From positions 29,647 through 93,646 of the forward strand of contig CAZVYG010000011.1 in assembly GCA_964631605.1 (NCBI GenBank): DNA of 64,000 nucleotides. Reading direction: 5' to 3'. Positions 7,539 through 17,067 of the stretch are shown here, one piece after another (positions within the stretch are counted from its first letter, which is position 1; every line of letters starts with the position of its first letter). Origin of the DNA: JARKQH01 sp964631605 (GTDB taxonomy: Bacteria; Verrucomicrobiota; Verrucomicrobiia; Limisphaerales; UBA8199). The notes under the pieces are model-generated. The model had not been told where the DNA came from and made no database searches. It worked only from the letters and a program-made list of their open reading frames with translations. The position numbers and the translations under genes were made by a program.

Positions 7539-10500
7539 TCAGCAGGAGCCCGACAGCGGCACCCGGACCCTGATGCGCGTTCCCTGGCCGGGAGCGGAGA
7601 GGATTTCGCATGTTCCGGCGAGGGAGGCGGTGCGTTCGCGCAGGTTGAGGAGGCCGATGCCGCGGCGGTTGGGTTTTGCGCCGGTGGCGGGATTGAAGCC
7701 GCGGCCGTCGTCCGCAATGCGCAGGGTGAGAGCCGCCTGGCCAAGACAGATGCTGACCCTTACCGACCTGGCTCTGGCGTGCTGCTCGACATTGGTGAGC
7801 GCCTCCTGAACGATGCGAAAGAGGTTCAACTCGGCTGCGGGATTGAGGGGCGGACGTTCACGGGGCAGGGAGCATTTGACCACGAGGCCGGTGCGGGATT
7901 GGAACTGGCGGCATAAATCGCGGCAGGCTTCCAGAAAACCGAGATGGTCGAGTTCAGCCGGCCGGAGGTTGTGGGCGATGCGGCGGTTTTCCTCGAGGGC
8001 CTGGCGCAGGAGTTTGCCGCACCGGGAAAGGATTTCGCGGGAGGCCGGGCTGGTGCTGGCGATGATTTCCTCGACTCGCTGGAGCCGCATTCGGGCCGCC
8101 GCGAGCAACTGATTGACGCCATCGTGCAGTTCGCGGGCGACGCGGTGCCGCTCGGCTTCCTGGGCTTCGATGATCCGCTGGGAGAGTTGGCGCCGCTCCG
8201 ATTCGGCGCGTTTTCGCTCGGTGATATCGCGGATGAAGGCGAAAATGTAGTGTTTGCGGAGTTTAACCGAGGTGGCGCTGACTTCGACGTCAATCGCGCG
8301 GCCGTCCTGGTGGCGGTGCTGCGTTTCGAACCGGTCCCCGCCCGTTTTGATGATGTGCCGGATGTGGCTGGCGACCAGGTCCGGCGTCGGCTCATGAATC
8401 TCCAACTCGCAGATGCTCATGGACCGCAACTGCTCGCGCGTATAGCCCATCATGCGGCTGTAAGCCTCGTTGGCTTCGATTATCCTTCCCCGCCGGTCCA
8501 CCATCCAGAACCCGTCAATGGCCGTGCGAATGATATGCTCGCTGACCTGTTCGCGCTCGCGGAGCGATTTGAGCGCCTGCTTGTGCTGCGTGAGGTCCGT
8601 GTTGATCTCGACCACCGAGGGGGCCTGGTCCGCCCCCTGCATAACCAATGTCCAGCGGCTGTGGACGGGGACCAGCCGGCCATTCCGCGCGCGGAGGCGG
8701 AGTTCGCCCTGCCATTTGCCGGTCTTCAACACTTGCTGCTGGGCGGTTTGGTGGGCGGAGGCGTTTTCGGCGAACAACTCGAGGCTGTTCCGGCCCCTGA
8801 CCACATTGGCCGCCCAGCCGAACAGTCGCTCGGCGCCGCGGTTGAAGAATTGGATGCGACCTTCGAGGTCGCGCACCAGGATGGCGTCCTGGGTTTCTTC
8901 AAGAATATCAAGCAGTTCCTGAATGCGGCGTTCGGCCTGGCGACGCTCGGTGATGTCCTGCACCGTGCCTTCGTAGCGCAAGGCATTGCCCTCGCTGTCG
9001 CGGACCACATGAGCATTGATGGAAACCAGAATCGGGCTTCCGTCGGCGCGGCGCAGCGCGGTTTCGAAATTGCGCACGGCCCCTTCCGCCTGCAACCGCT
9101 TCAATAAAACGGCGCCCTTCTCCGCCAGACTGAAAAAACCGGCCTTCAGCGGCGCGCACTGGGAGTCCGCCGCGCCGCCCAGCAGGCGCTGGAGGGCCGG
9201 GTTGGCCTCGCGGAGAAAGCCGTCGGGCGCGGCTTGAAAGATGCCTTCGGTGGCGTTTTCAACAATGCTGCGGCAACGGGCCTCGGCGGCCTGGAGCTCT
9301 TCCTGTCCCCGAATTCGTTGCAGGGCGCCGCCGCAATAGTCGGCGAGGGCCTGTAACAAGTGGAGGTCTTCCGCCGCATACGCCTTGGGGGTGTAGCTTT
9401 GGATTGAGAGCAGTCCCACGACCTCCGAACCGCAGTGAACAGGGGCATACATCATGCAAGCCGAAGGGCGGGAAGTGTCGCCGAAAGGGGCCATGATGCC
9501 GTCGGGAACGCCTTCGGTCGTGCGGTCAATGAGCCGAGCTCCGTGATGCATGACCTCTCGCATGAGGGGCGTGGGGTCGAGCGTAAAGGTGGACACGTCC
9601 ACCGGGACCTTTTGCCCTTTGATCGTGTCGAAAGTGAGCACCGGCACAATCTGGTCGGACGCCGGCCAATGCAAATGCACATAAGCGGCATCCCAGCCGA
9701 AGAGCTCGTCGGCTGCTTTAAGGATGATCTGCGCCGCTTCCTGTGCCCCGCTGGTTGCGCTGAGTTCGCGCCCCAGCAGCAGAAAGGCGGTGCGCTGGCG
9801 TTCGGCTCGCCTCCGTTCGGTGATGTCCCGGGCGACACCGATCAGGCCCAGCACCTCCCCATGGGGCGTGGTAATCCTGGAAGTGCACAGCGAGACAGGA
9901 AACCGGGTTCCATCCTTGCGCTGGTTGATGAGTTCGCCGCTCCAGCCGCCGGCCAGCGTCTGCTCGAGAATGAGTGTGCCGAGCCCCACGTCGAAACCGT
10001 CGGGGCGCAACATGGCGGGCGATTGGCCCAGAACCTCTTCCTCTTCATAACCATAGGCTTGCAGGAAGGCGCGATTGACGAAAATGAACCGGTCGTTCGG
10101 GTCGGTTATGGAGATCAGCTCCTGGGCGCTATCCACCGCGTGGGCCAAGAGGCGGATTTGTTCCTGCGCCCATTTCCGCTCCGTGACGTCGCGCGCCAGA
10201 ACGACCATCCCGGACCGCCGTCCGCGCGGCTCCGGCCCCTGGGCCGCGCTGAGTTCCAACGCCACTCGCCGTCCGTCCTTGCGTAACAACGTGAAGGTGC
10301 CGCTCCGGAGTATTCCGGTCCGGCGCGCCTGCGTAAACGTCTCGAGGACAAGCTCGCGTTGCTCGGGCGCCACCAAGTCAAACGCGGATTTCAGGAGCAA
10401 TTCCTGCGCGTTTTCATAGCCCAGCGTGGTGACGGCTTGCTGATTCACGGCCAGCAAACGCCCCGCTGGATTAATCAACGCCGCCGCGTCAGGCAGGACT

Positions 10501-10574
10501 TCGAGCAACTGCCGGCGATAATCCTCGCTTTCCCTGGAGGGAGTCGCGAGATGCTTTCGTGCCGTCTTCGCCAT
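7539..10574 (-). CDS. Multi-PAS/GAF sensor histidine kinase, NarL-partner type
   Basis: A soluble 1011-residue kinase. In order: PAS (about 15-130), PAS/PAC (135-250), GAF (275-420), three further PAS/PAC units (about 430-800), HisKA_3 dimerisation/phosphoacceptor domain (about 805-875, with HRVARELHDGVNQLL), and HATPase_c (about 905-1005, with N-box EALTNVEQHA and G-boxes DDGRGF and RGIGLLNLRER). HisKA_3 kinases normally signal to LuxR/NarL-type response regulators. No transmembrane segment is seen, so the signal is probably cytoplasmic (small ligand, redox or light through PAS/GAF). No response regulator is adjacent; the nearest regulator is a divergent AraC-type gene, so its partner must be elsewhere. 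Confidence 0.92.
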   Translation of the reverse strand: MAKTARKHLATPSRESEDYRRQLLEVLPDAAALINPAGRLLAVNQQAVTTLGYENAQELLLKSAFDLVAPEQRELVLETFTQARRTGILRSGTFTLLRKDGRRVALELSAAQGPEPRGRRSGMVVLARDVTERKWAQEQIRLLAHAVDSAQELISITDPNDRFIFVNRAFLQAYGYEEEEVLGQSPAMLRPDGFDVGLGTLILEQTLAGGWSGELINQRKDGTRFPVSLCTSRITTPHGEVLGLIGVARDITERRRAERQRTAFLLLGRELSATSGAQEAAQIILKAADELFGWDAAYVHLHWPASDQIVPVLTFDTIKGQKVPVDVSTFTLDPTPLMREVMHHGARLIDRTTEGVPDGIMAPFGDTSRPSACMMYAPVHCGSEVVGLLSIQSYTPKAYAAEDLHLLQALADYCGGALQRIRGQEELQAAEARCRSIVENATEGIFQAAPDGFLREANPALQRLLGGAADSQCAPLKAGFFSLAEKGAVLLKRLQAEGAVRNFETALRRADGSPILVSINAHVVRDSEGNALRYEGTVQDITERRQAERRIQELLDILEETQDAILVRDLEGRIQFFNRGAERLFGWAANVVRGRNSLELFAENASAHQTAQQQVLKTGKWQGELRLRARNGRLVPVHSRWTLVMQGADQAPSVVEINTDLTQHKQALKSLREREQVSEHIIRTAIDGFWMVDRRGRIIEANEAYSRMMGYTREQLRSMSICELEIHEPTPDLVASHIRHIIKTGGDRFETQHRHQDGRAIDVEVSATSVKLRKHYIFAFIRDITERKRAESERRQLSQRIIEAQEAERHRVARELHDGVNQLLAAARMRLQRVEEIIASTSPASREILSRCGKLLRQALEENRRIAHNLRPAELDHLGFLEACRDLCRQFQSRTGLVVKCSLPRERPPLNPAAELNLFRIVQEALTNVEQHARARSVRVSICLGQAALTLRIADDGRGFNPATGAKPNRRGIGLLNLRERTASLAGTCEILSAPGQGTRIRVRVPLSGSC

Positions 10575-11276
10575 AGCTCGAGTGGGCGTTGTTCGCCGTC
10601 AAAAGTCTGCCTGTGGCCTGGGGACTTGGCAACACATTGAGGGTGGCACGGACTCGGGCGGGCTGCACGAGCAAACTGCCTGGCTCAGGCATTGGCCTTA
10701 GGCAGACCCGGCAGGGAGAGGTCAAAAAGAGGTGGCGGGCATCAAAGCTTAGGACTGAATCCGTATTAGTGCGTAGGCCCGTCTCCGCAATCAACCCGAG
10801 AGATCGTCGGAAATAACTGCGGCTTATGTGGTTGAGACTGGGAATGTCGGTCGTATGTCCCAAAAGTGCATAGGTCGGTCCCAAATGTGAATAGACTTGT
10901 TAAGAGATTCTTGATTTAATACCCGCACGCATCGGGCTGAAATAATGCGTGGGAGGAAGGTCAAAGGACCGCCAGTTCAGGAAAAGGCTGCTGGCGGGGC
11001 GTTTTGGGATAAGCCGAAAGGCTTGGAGAACGAATCGGGAGAAACTTTTGTGACGAGTGATGGGGAAGCAAGTTTTGCTGTCAGCGACCGGGCTGTACGT
11101 GCTGGAGCAAACGAGCGGAAGGAAGGCGGCTGCGGGGTGCTGCCGATGCGGCTGGCGGGTTCGCCAGTTAAGTTAAGGAGTGTATCTGGGAGCAGCCCGG
11201 TTGGCGGGCGGACACCTCAGGCCCGCAATGCTTCAACTTCAACCACGAGCACATCCTCCTCAGAAGGGAGCCGGAC
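10575..11276. promoter_or_regulatory. Divergent control region between kinase and AraC-type gene
   Basis: A 0.7-kb non-coding stretch that must hold the promoters of both flanking genes. The one clear element is a 7-bp inverted repeat, CACGCAT (10926-10932) and ATGCGTG (10945-10951), separated by 12 bases. It could be a regulator site or hairpin and lies in the only AT-rich part (about 10890-10945). The frame opening at 10945 was not accepted as a gene because it has no recognisable fold. Confidence 0.35.
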
Positions 11277-12344
11277 ATGGCATTCTCAGATTACCTAACC
11301 TTAAAGCAGGCCCGATTGAAGCCATTGGAAAGCTGGTCCTGCAAGCAGGCGGGGCTGTTGTTCCTTTTACCCCGCGCGGGCGTGGGCTGTGTGGTGCGGG
11401 GACCGGACAAGCGATCTCTGGCCAAAGGAGACCTGCTGGTGTTGAGCGTTTCCTCGGATTGCCAGGTGCGGGGCGAGGCCAATGGGGGGATTCAGTTTTG
11501 GTGGTTCTCGGTTTGCCTGGAACATTTGTATCCTTTATTTGACGGCCACGAGATCAGCCTGCTGACCAAACTTGCCGCCAAATGCAATCAGCACAGTTTT
11601 CATGGTTCCAACACTCCCCTGGCAATGGAGTGTCACAAGCTGCTGGATGAGATTCCGCCCCGGTCCACCCTGGACCATCGGGGCCAACTGCTGCGGGTGG
11701 CGGCGGCGGTTCTGAATGCGGAGTTCGCGGCGGTGGGTGGTTTGCGGGAGGAGGTCGGGCGGATCGAGGAGCACATTCTCGAGGTGTTCGAGAAACTGAC
11801 CGTGGAAGAAATCCTGAACCTGCCTGTGGGCGACCTGGCGCGGAAGTTTAGCTGCGGCCGGCGGCATTTGAACCGCTTGTTTCATCAGTTTTTTGGCATT
11901 TCGGTCGCGGCCATGCGCATGGAGATGCGGTTGCTGAAGGCGGTCACGCTTCTGCGTGATCGCGAGGCGAAGGTGACGCGCGTGGCCGAGGCTTGCGGCT
12001 TCAACCACCTGGGCCTGTTCAACACGTGCTTCAAGCGCCGTTTTGGCGTCAGCCCGGGCCAGTGGCGCAAACAACAGCAGCCGGGCGGGAGTTCCGCCGC
12101 TGAGCTCCTCCCCCCCGGGACCGAATGCCCCCTTCATGGGAACGGCCTGTGTCCGTGGACGGGACGAAATGCCGTTTGGGAGGCGACCGTCGGGCAACCC
12201 GTTAAGCTCATGGGTCACCCCGCCGAGGCGACGCTGGTCGGCAAGAAGTTTTTTGGCGGGCCTTCGGCCTTTGGCCCCGCTTTGGACGGGGGCCACAAAT
12301 CGGGATTGAAACCCGAGTCCAAGCCCATGGCGGTCAACTCGTGA
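11277..12344 (+). CDS. AraC-family transcriptional regulator
   Basis: A 355-residue regulator. The N-terminal half is a cupin-like sensing region (LFLLPRAGVGCVVRG, KGDLLVLS). The double helix-turn-helix AraC domain occupies about residues 185-265: DLARKFSCGRRHLNRLFHQF, then RVAEACGFNHLGLFNTCFKR followed by RFGVSPGQWRK. The C-terminal ~90 residues are low-complexity and unassigned. A good ribosome site (GAAGGGAG) stands 9 bases before ATG 11277. The stop overlaps the GTG of the following barrel gene, so it heads the polysaccharide transcript and is a natural candidate for its control. The effector is unknown. Confidence 0.9.
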   Translation: MAFSDYLTLKQARLKPLESWSCKQAGLLFLLPRAGVGCVVRGPDKRSLAKGDLLVLSVSSDCQVRGEANGGIQFWWFSVCLEHLYPLFDGHEISLLTKLAAKCNQHSFHGSNTPLAMECHKLLDEIPPRSTLDHRGQLLRVAAAVLNAEFAAVGGLREEVGRIEEHILEVFEKLTVEEILNLPVGDLARKFSCGRRHLNRLFHQFFGISVAAMRMEMRLLKAVTLLRDREAKVTRVAEACGFNHLGLFNTCFKRRFGVSPGQWRKQQQPGGSSAAELLPPGTECPLHGNGLCPWTGRNAVWEATVGQPVKLMGHPAEATLVGKKFFGGPSAFGPALDGGHKSGLKPESKPMAVNS

Positions 12345-12355
12345 AGGCTTGTTAC

Positions 12356-13708
12356 ATGCGCGCCCCCCGTAATTGTATTGTTCTCCGTTCCACCCAGGCG
12401 GCGCCGGCTTTTGCGGCCGCCGGGGCAACGAGGGTCGTCGCGTCCGCCGCCCCCTGCCGCGCGTGGGTTCTTTTGGGTTTGTTCGCGGCCGGCTTTGTTT
12501 TGACGACCGGCCCGCTGCCGGCCCAGGAAGCGCTGCGCAGTTCCCTGGCGGCGAGCGCGGCCGCGGAGGCGCGCCAGAGTCAAATGCGCTCGCCCGATTA
12601 CACCTTCAAATCTGGCGATTTTCGGATGCTGGTCAGACCCTCGCTGGCGCTGGATTACAACGACAACATCAACCTCCAGAAAGACGATCGCTGGGACGAC
12701 TTCATTCTCCGGCCGTTGCTGCAGCTCACGGCGAGTTATCCCATCACGCAGAACAATCTGCTGTTTGTGGATATCGGGGTTGGCTATGACAAATACTTTG
12801 ATCACGATGAATACAGCCAGTGGCGGTTGAACTCCGGCTCCCAGATTTCCTTCGACGTCTTCATCAAGGATTTTCGGATCAATCTCCACGACCGGTTTCA
12901 ATACACCCAGGATTCGGCCCGGGAATCCTCCATTGCGGGCACGGGCTTTTTTGGCTACTTCGAAAACACGGTCGGGCTCGCGGCGACGTGGGAGCTGAAG
13001 GACCTTTTCCTTTCCGCGGGGTACGACCACTACAACCGGCTGGCGACCGAACAGCAGTACGAGTATCAGAACCAGTCTTCGGAGATGTTCTTCACCCGGG
13101 CGGGGTTCCTGGTCCATCCGCAACTGACGGTGGGCGTCGAGGGCACCGTCGCCTTCACCACCTACGATCAGCAGGTTCTGAACGATAACACCTCTTACAG
13201 TGCGGGTGTGTATGGCGAATGGCGCCCTGGCACGGCGCTAAGCTTCGTTCCGCGCATGGGTTACACCTACTATCAATTCGACGACTCGAGCGTCTTCCTG
13301 AGCACGGACGACGTCAGCTCGTGGTACTTCGACTTCACCCTGCGCCACGACGTCGCGGAGGCCGTGAGTTATGCCCTCACCGCCGGGCATCAGCTCCGGC
13401 TGGGTGTCCAATCGGACATTATTGACGAATGGTATGTTCGGCCCAATGTGACGTGGCGGGTTTTCAAGAACATTACTCTCAATACTTATCTCTCCTACGA
13501 GCATGGCAGCCAGGGCGAGGAAAACATCCGCGGCAATCTCCAGGAAACCTACGACTGGTTCGGCGGCGGCATTGGAGCGAATTGGCCGCTGCTCAAGCGC
13601 CTGACGCTGGGCTTGAACTACCGTTTCACCATTCGTTCCTCCGACCTCGAGAATCGGGATTACACCCAGAACCTCGTCGGCCTCCTGCTTACCTACCAAC
13701 TGCAATGA
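12356..13708 (+). CDS. Outer-membrane beta-barrel protein of the EPS locus
   Basis: About 450 residues with a long N-terminal signal region (hydrophobic WVLLGLFAAGFVLTTGPL, then LPAQ cleavage). The rest is made of alternating aromatic-rich amphipathic strands such as LALDYNDNINLQ, LFVDIGVGYDKYF and LFLSAGYDHYNRL, ending in a strand with LLLTYQLQ. This is the look of the BBP2-type barrels that sit beside exosortase and EPS genes. It probably forms an outer-membrane channel or anchor for the polymer exported by the next two genes. An alternative GTG start at 12341 overlaps the AraC stop. The stop overlaps the next ATG (ATGA at 13705), so translation is coupled. Confidence 0.8.
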   Translation: MRAPRNCIVLRSTQAAPAFAAAGATRVVASAAPCRAWVLLGLFAAGFVLTTGPLPAQEALRSSLAASAAAEARQSQMRSPDYTFKSGDFRMLVRPSLALDYNDNINLQKDDRWDDFILRPLLQLTASYPITQNNLLFVDIGVGYDKYFDHDEYSQWRLNSGSQISFDVFIKDFRINLHDRFQYTQDSARESSIAGTGFFGYFENTVGLAATWELKDLFLSAGYDHYNRLATEQQYEYQNQSSEMFFTRAGFLVHPQLTVGVEGTVAFTTYDQQVLNDNTSYSAGVYGEWRPGTALSFVPRMGYTYYQFDDSSVFLSTDDVSSWYFDFTLRHDVAEAVSYALTAGHQLRLGVQSDIIDEWYVRPNVTWRVFKNITLNTYLSYEHGSQGEENIRGNLQETYDWFGGGIGANWPLLKRLTLGLNYRFTIRSSDLENRDYTQNLVGLLLTYQLQ

Positions 13709-14508
13709 ACATTCCGGCACCCATTTGCCCGCCTGGCATCACCCCGAAGTCCGTGGCCGGTGGTCCATGGTCTGTGGTCCAGGGTTGGCGGTCCGGGGTT
13801 TCCATTGCTGCTTGCTGCTTGCTGCTTTCTGCCTTTGCCCTGGGTGGTGCGGCCCCCAAATTTGCGGACTATCCAGGCCTGATCCAGCCCGCGACCAACC
13901 CCGCCCCGGCGGTTGCAGTTCCCAGTCCCGCGGTTGCGGCTGCCAGCGCCGCGCCCGAGGCAACCGCGACCAACGCCATGGACGCCCTGGACGACAAACA
14001 TAAGCTCTCGATTGGCGACCGGCTGAGTTTCCGCATTGTTGAAGACGAAGAGGACCCCAGGCCACTGGTGGTGAGCGACCTGGGCGACCTGGAAGTTCCT
14101 TATATTGGCCGGTTTCCCGCCGTGGGCAAGACCTGCAAGGAGTTGGCGCGCGCCCTCAAGGCGGAGCTCGAGAAGGAGTATTACTACAATGCGACGGTGA
14201 TCGTCGCGGTGGATGTCATGGCCAAAACCCGCGGCCGGGTTTATCTGGTCGGGCCCGTGCGCATGCCGGGTCCCCAGGAAATTCCCACCGACGAGGTCCT
14301 GACGCTCAGCAAGGCGATTCTTCGCGCCGGCGGGTTCAACGATTTCGCGGACAAGAAAAACGTGAAGGTCACCCGCAAGTCCGGAGGCGCCGACAAGGGT
14401 TTCGTTGTGGACGTGGCGGAGATTCTGGAGAAAGGCCGAACGGACGCCGACCTGCCGCTCGAGCCCGGCGACTTGATTTACGTCCCGGAGCGTTTGATCC
14501 GCTTTTAA
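13705..14508 (+). CDS. Wza-like polysaccharide export protein
   Basis: A 267-residue periplasmic/outer-membrane export protein. The Poly_export domain begins near residue 100 (LSIGDRLSFRIVEDEEDP, then DLGDLEVPYIGRF), followed by one SLBB-type region (GRVYLVGPVRMPGPQEIP) and the terminal PLEPGDLIYVPERLI. It is shorter than E. coli Wza (~380) and lacks extra SLBB repeats. Acting with the Wzc-like protein downstream, it would carry polymer across the outer membrane. Unusually, most of the first 48 codons, including the signal-peptide core AACCLLLSAFALG, are encoded by two arrays of 7-base repeats. The ATGA overlap upstream and a 4-base gap downstream place it firmly in an operon. Confidence 0.88.
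   Translation: MNIPAPICPPGITPKSVAGGPWSVVQGWRSGVSIAACCLLLSAFALGGAAPKFADYPGLIQPATNPAPAVAVPSPAVAAASAAPEATATNAMDALDDKHKLSIGDRLSFRIVEDEEDPRPLVVSDLGDLEVPYIGRFPAVGKTCKELARALKAELEKEYYYNATVIVAVDVMAKTRGRVYLVGPVRMPGPQEIPTDEVLTLSKAILRAGGFNDFADKKNVKVTRKSGGADKGFVVDVAEILEKGRTDADLPLEPGDLIYVPERLIRF
13755..13839 (+). repeat. Heptamer arrays in the signal region of the export gene
   Basis: Two adjacent arrays with exact 7-base period: GGTCCAT-like units (13755-13803, about seven units) and TTGCTGC-like units (13805-13839, five units, three identical). Both lie in frame and encode the pre-signal and hydrophobic core of the Wza-like protein. Confidence 0.85.
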
Positions 14509-14512
14509 TCTC

Positions 14513-16687
14513 ATGCCCGATAACCACCAGGAAATCGTCAGGTCCAGCGCCGCCGGCCCGCCCGCCCAGGGGGGCTACCGCCCGGATTACGCCTATTACG
14601 AGCCCATGGCGGAGGACCTGCCGGCGCCGGGCTCGCAGTTCCGGATTCAGCGGTTCTTGCGCGGCCTGCTCAAGTACTGGTGGATTCCGGTAATCACGCT
14701 GGTTTTGGCGTTGGGGGCTGCGGTGGCTTACGTCTGGTATATGCCCCCGACCTACGTCTCCCGCGCCCGCATGTGGGAGACCGTCAAGGTGCGGCTGCCC
14801 GAGGGCGGCCTTTTCACCGAGGACGTGCAAAACTTCGGCGGGACCCAGAGCGACCTGCTCAAGAGCAGCGCCTTGCACGAGCTGGCCCTGGCCCGGCTGC
14901 GGTCGTTGACCAATTCCGTGCCCATTCCCCGCGGCGACGATGGCAACCCGTTGCCGGTGCAGATTAAAGTTTCGCAATCGTCCAAGAGCGCCGTGTTTGT
15001 GCTCGAGGCCTCCGGGTCGCACGCCGCCTACACCCAGGCGTATCTGGATGCGCTGATGGCGGTGTATCTGGAATACAAGAAAAATGTCCGCCAGGAAGTC
15101 TCGGGCGACACTCTCGCTTCGATCTCCGAGCAAGTCCAGAAAGCCGAGCGCGACCTCAAGTTCGAGCAGGACGCGTTGATGATTTTCCAGCGCACCAACA
15201 ACCTCGCCATCATCGAGGAGGAAGGCCGGATTGCCGGCGGCTATCTGGCCCGGCTCAAGACCCAGTTGTCCGATCTGGAACTGGAGGCCCGGCTGCTGGC
15301 CGCCACCGCCCTGGCGCAGGCGACCAACGCCGCCACCAACGGCCAGCCCCTGGACCTCGCGGTGGCCACGGCCCTCGGCGGCCCGCCGTCGTCCGCCCCG
15401 GCCGAGCACCAGGCCACGTTCAAGGAAATCGAGCTGCTGAAACTCCAGCGCGAGCGGCTCAGCAAAAACCTGCGGCCCAAACATCCCAAGATCGTCAAGC
15501 TCGACGCCGACATCGAGCGCGGCGAGAAGCTGGCGGAGATTTACCGGCGCCAGTCCCGCGAGCAGCTCGCCTCGTCCCAGGCGGCCATTCAGCTCAAGAT
15601 GGAAAACGTCCGCAATTCGATCAAGGAATGGGAAGGGAAAGTGGTCGAGGCCAACAGCCGGATCGCCGACGCCGAGCGCCTGAAGATGAACGTTCAGCGC
15701 GCGCAAGGGATGTACGAACGGCTCGCGCTGCTGGTGCAAAACGTCGGCATCAGCCGCAACATTGACCAGGAGACGCTGGCCATCCTCGAGCGCGCCTCGC
15801 TGCCCGAACGCACTTACACCCGCGAAATCAGCCTCGCCGGCATGGCGGGCTTTGGCGGGGTCGGCCTCGGGCTCGGGCTCATTTTCCTCATCGTCCTGCG
15901 CGACGACCGCTTTGAGTCCGTCGTCGAAGTCACCGAGAAACTTCCGGCGCAGGTCGTTGGCCAGGTCCCCGAAATTGTCGGCTCGACCAACGGCTCGCCG
16001 GTTTCGCTTCTTCGCCCCGATGACGACCGTCATGCCTACGCCGAATCGTTCCGCGGCCTGCGCTCGGCCCTGCTTTTCATGGCGGTGGGTGAGCAGCGTC
16101 CCCGCGTCCTGCTGGTCACCAGCGCCGTGCCCAACGAAGGCAAGTCCACCGTCGCCGCCAACCTCGCCCGCACCCTCGCCCAGGGCGGCGCGCGGGTTGT
16201 GCTGCTGGACGGCGACCTGCGCAAAGGCATTCTCCACCAATTCCTCGGCCTCCAGCGCGAGCCCGGCTTTGCCGAAGCGCTGCGCGACCCGGCCCGCCTC
16301 GACGAAGTCATCCAGGCCGATTCGGTCCTCAACTTCTCGTTCATCGGCAGCGGCCGGCTGGTCGGCAACTCGGGCGACCTCTTTCTCGGCTCGGGCTTCG
16401 AGACCGTCATCGCCCGGCTGCGCGAGAAATTCGATTACGTGCTCATTGACAGCAGCCCGGTGTTTGCCGCCGATGACGCGGCCACACTGGCCCCGCGCGT
16501 GGACGGCACGCTCTTTGTCGTGCGCAACCGTTACTCCGGCGCCCGGCTCGCCCGCGAGGCCCTCGAGATCCTATACCAGCGGCAGGCCAAAGTCCTGGGA
16601 CTGGTTTTCAACCGCGCCAACGCCTCGGCGCGTTCCTATTACTACTACAAATATGCGGACTACTACCCGGCATCGAGGAAGGCGTAA
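14513..16687 (+). CDS. Wzc-like co-polymerase with BY-kinase domain
   Basis: A 724-residue inner-membrane protein that sets chain length and couples polymerisation to export. The Wzz domain has a first transmembrane helix near residues 57-80 (WWIPVITLVLALGAAVAYVW), a long periplasmic coiled-coil region, and a second helix near 445-465 (GVGLGLGLIFLIVL). The cytoplasmic bacterial tyrosine kinase follows: Walker A VPNEGKST (about residue 540), Walker A' LLDGDLR, and Walker B VLIDSSPVFAADDA. A tyrosine cluster at the very C-terminus (YYYYKYADYY) is the usual autophosphorylation tail. Fusion of both domains in one chain is the proteobacterial layout. It follows the export gene by 4 bases. Confidence 0.94.
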   Translation: MPDNHQEIVRSSAAGPPAQGGYRPDYAYYEPMAEDLPAPGSQFRIQRFLRGLLKYWWIPVITLVLALGAAVAYVWYMPPTYVSRARMWETVKVRLPEGGLFTEDVQNFGGTQSDLLKSSALHELALARLRSLTNSVPIPRGDDGNPLPVQIKVSQSSKSAVFVLEASGSHAAYTQAYLDALMAVYLEYKKNVRQEVSGDTLASISEQVQKAERDLKFEQDALMIFQRTNNLAIIEEEGRIAGGYLARLKTQLSDLELEARLLAATALAQATNAATNGQPLDLAVATALGGPPSSAPAEHQATFKEIELLKLQRERLSKNLRPKHPKIVKLDADIERGEKLAEIYRRQSREQLASSQAAIQLKMENVRNSIKEWEGKVVEANSRIADAERLKMNVQRAQGMYERLALLVQNVGISRNIDQETLAILERASLPERTYTREISLAGMAGFGGVGLGLGLIFLIVLRDDRFESVVEVTEKLPAQVVGQVPEIVGSTNGSPVSLLRPDDDRHAYAESFRGLRSALLFMAVGEQRPRVLLVTSAVPNEGKSTVAANLARTLAQGGARVVLLDGDLRKGILHQFLGLQREPGFAEALRDPARLDEVIQADSVLNFSFIGSGRLVGNSGDLFLGSGFETVIARLREKFDYVLIDSSPVFAADDAATLAPRVDGTLFVVRNRYSGARLAREALEILYQRQAKVLGLVFNRANASARSYYYYKYADYYPASRKA

Positions 16688-17067
16688 GCAGCGGCGAAGG
16701 CTGTTTCGGCGGGGTTGAGGCGGTCGCGGCCGCTGGCCGCGGAATGGAAAGACGTCCGGCGGGGACCGCAAGTCCCGGCCGGCAAAAGATGAAAGAGACA
16801 CGCGTCTCGCAAGTAGCTTGCGGGCCAGGCGGAAAAGGCCCTGCGAAGCGACCGGCACGAAGTGTGCACGCGACTCAGAAAGGATGAAGGCTGAAACCTG
16901 AAACCTGAAAGGTTGTGCCCCGGGCCTCACTTTTTAGGTGGGCCTGCGCCGTTCCGGGCTTCAAGTTTCAAATGTCAGGTTTCATCCCTAATCCTTCAGA
17001 AAGAGGTCTCAAGTTTCAGGTTTCAAGTTTCAGATTTCATCCTTCATCCTTCATGTCTCATCCCTCC
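16688..17067. repeat. Intergenic heptamer arrays before the four-helix-bundle gene
   Basis: The first half (16688-16880) holds nothing recognisable. At 16891-16911 there are three CTGAAAC/CTGAAAG units, the minus-strand orientation of TTTCAGG. From about 16957 to 17067 there is a long plus-orientation run of TTTCAAG/TTTCAGG followed by TCATCCT/TCATCCC units. The second run reaches the start codon of the next gene. Confidence 0.85.

Noticed and set aside
6865..7809. 314-codon open frame across the gap between the HNH and kinase genes
   Set aside because: It runs antisense into the end of the kinase gene and shows no family motif beyond the weak segment already noted.
10945..11298. 117-codon open frame upstream of the AraC-type gene
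   Set aside because: No recognisable fold, biased composition, and it overlaps a stretch needed for promoters and the ribosome site of the regulator.
14369..16240. Long antisense open frame (623 codons) opposite the Wzc-like gene
   Set aside because: It mirrors a GC-rich real gene whose motifs are complete on the + strand; the antisense translation has no recognisable fold.
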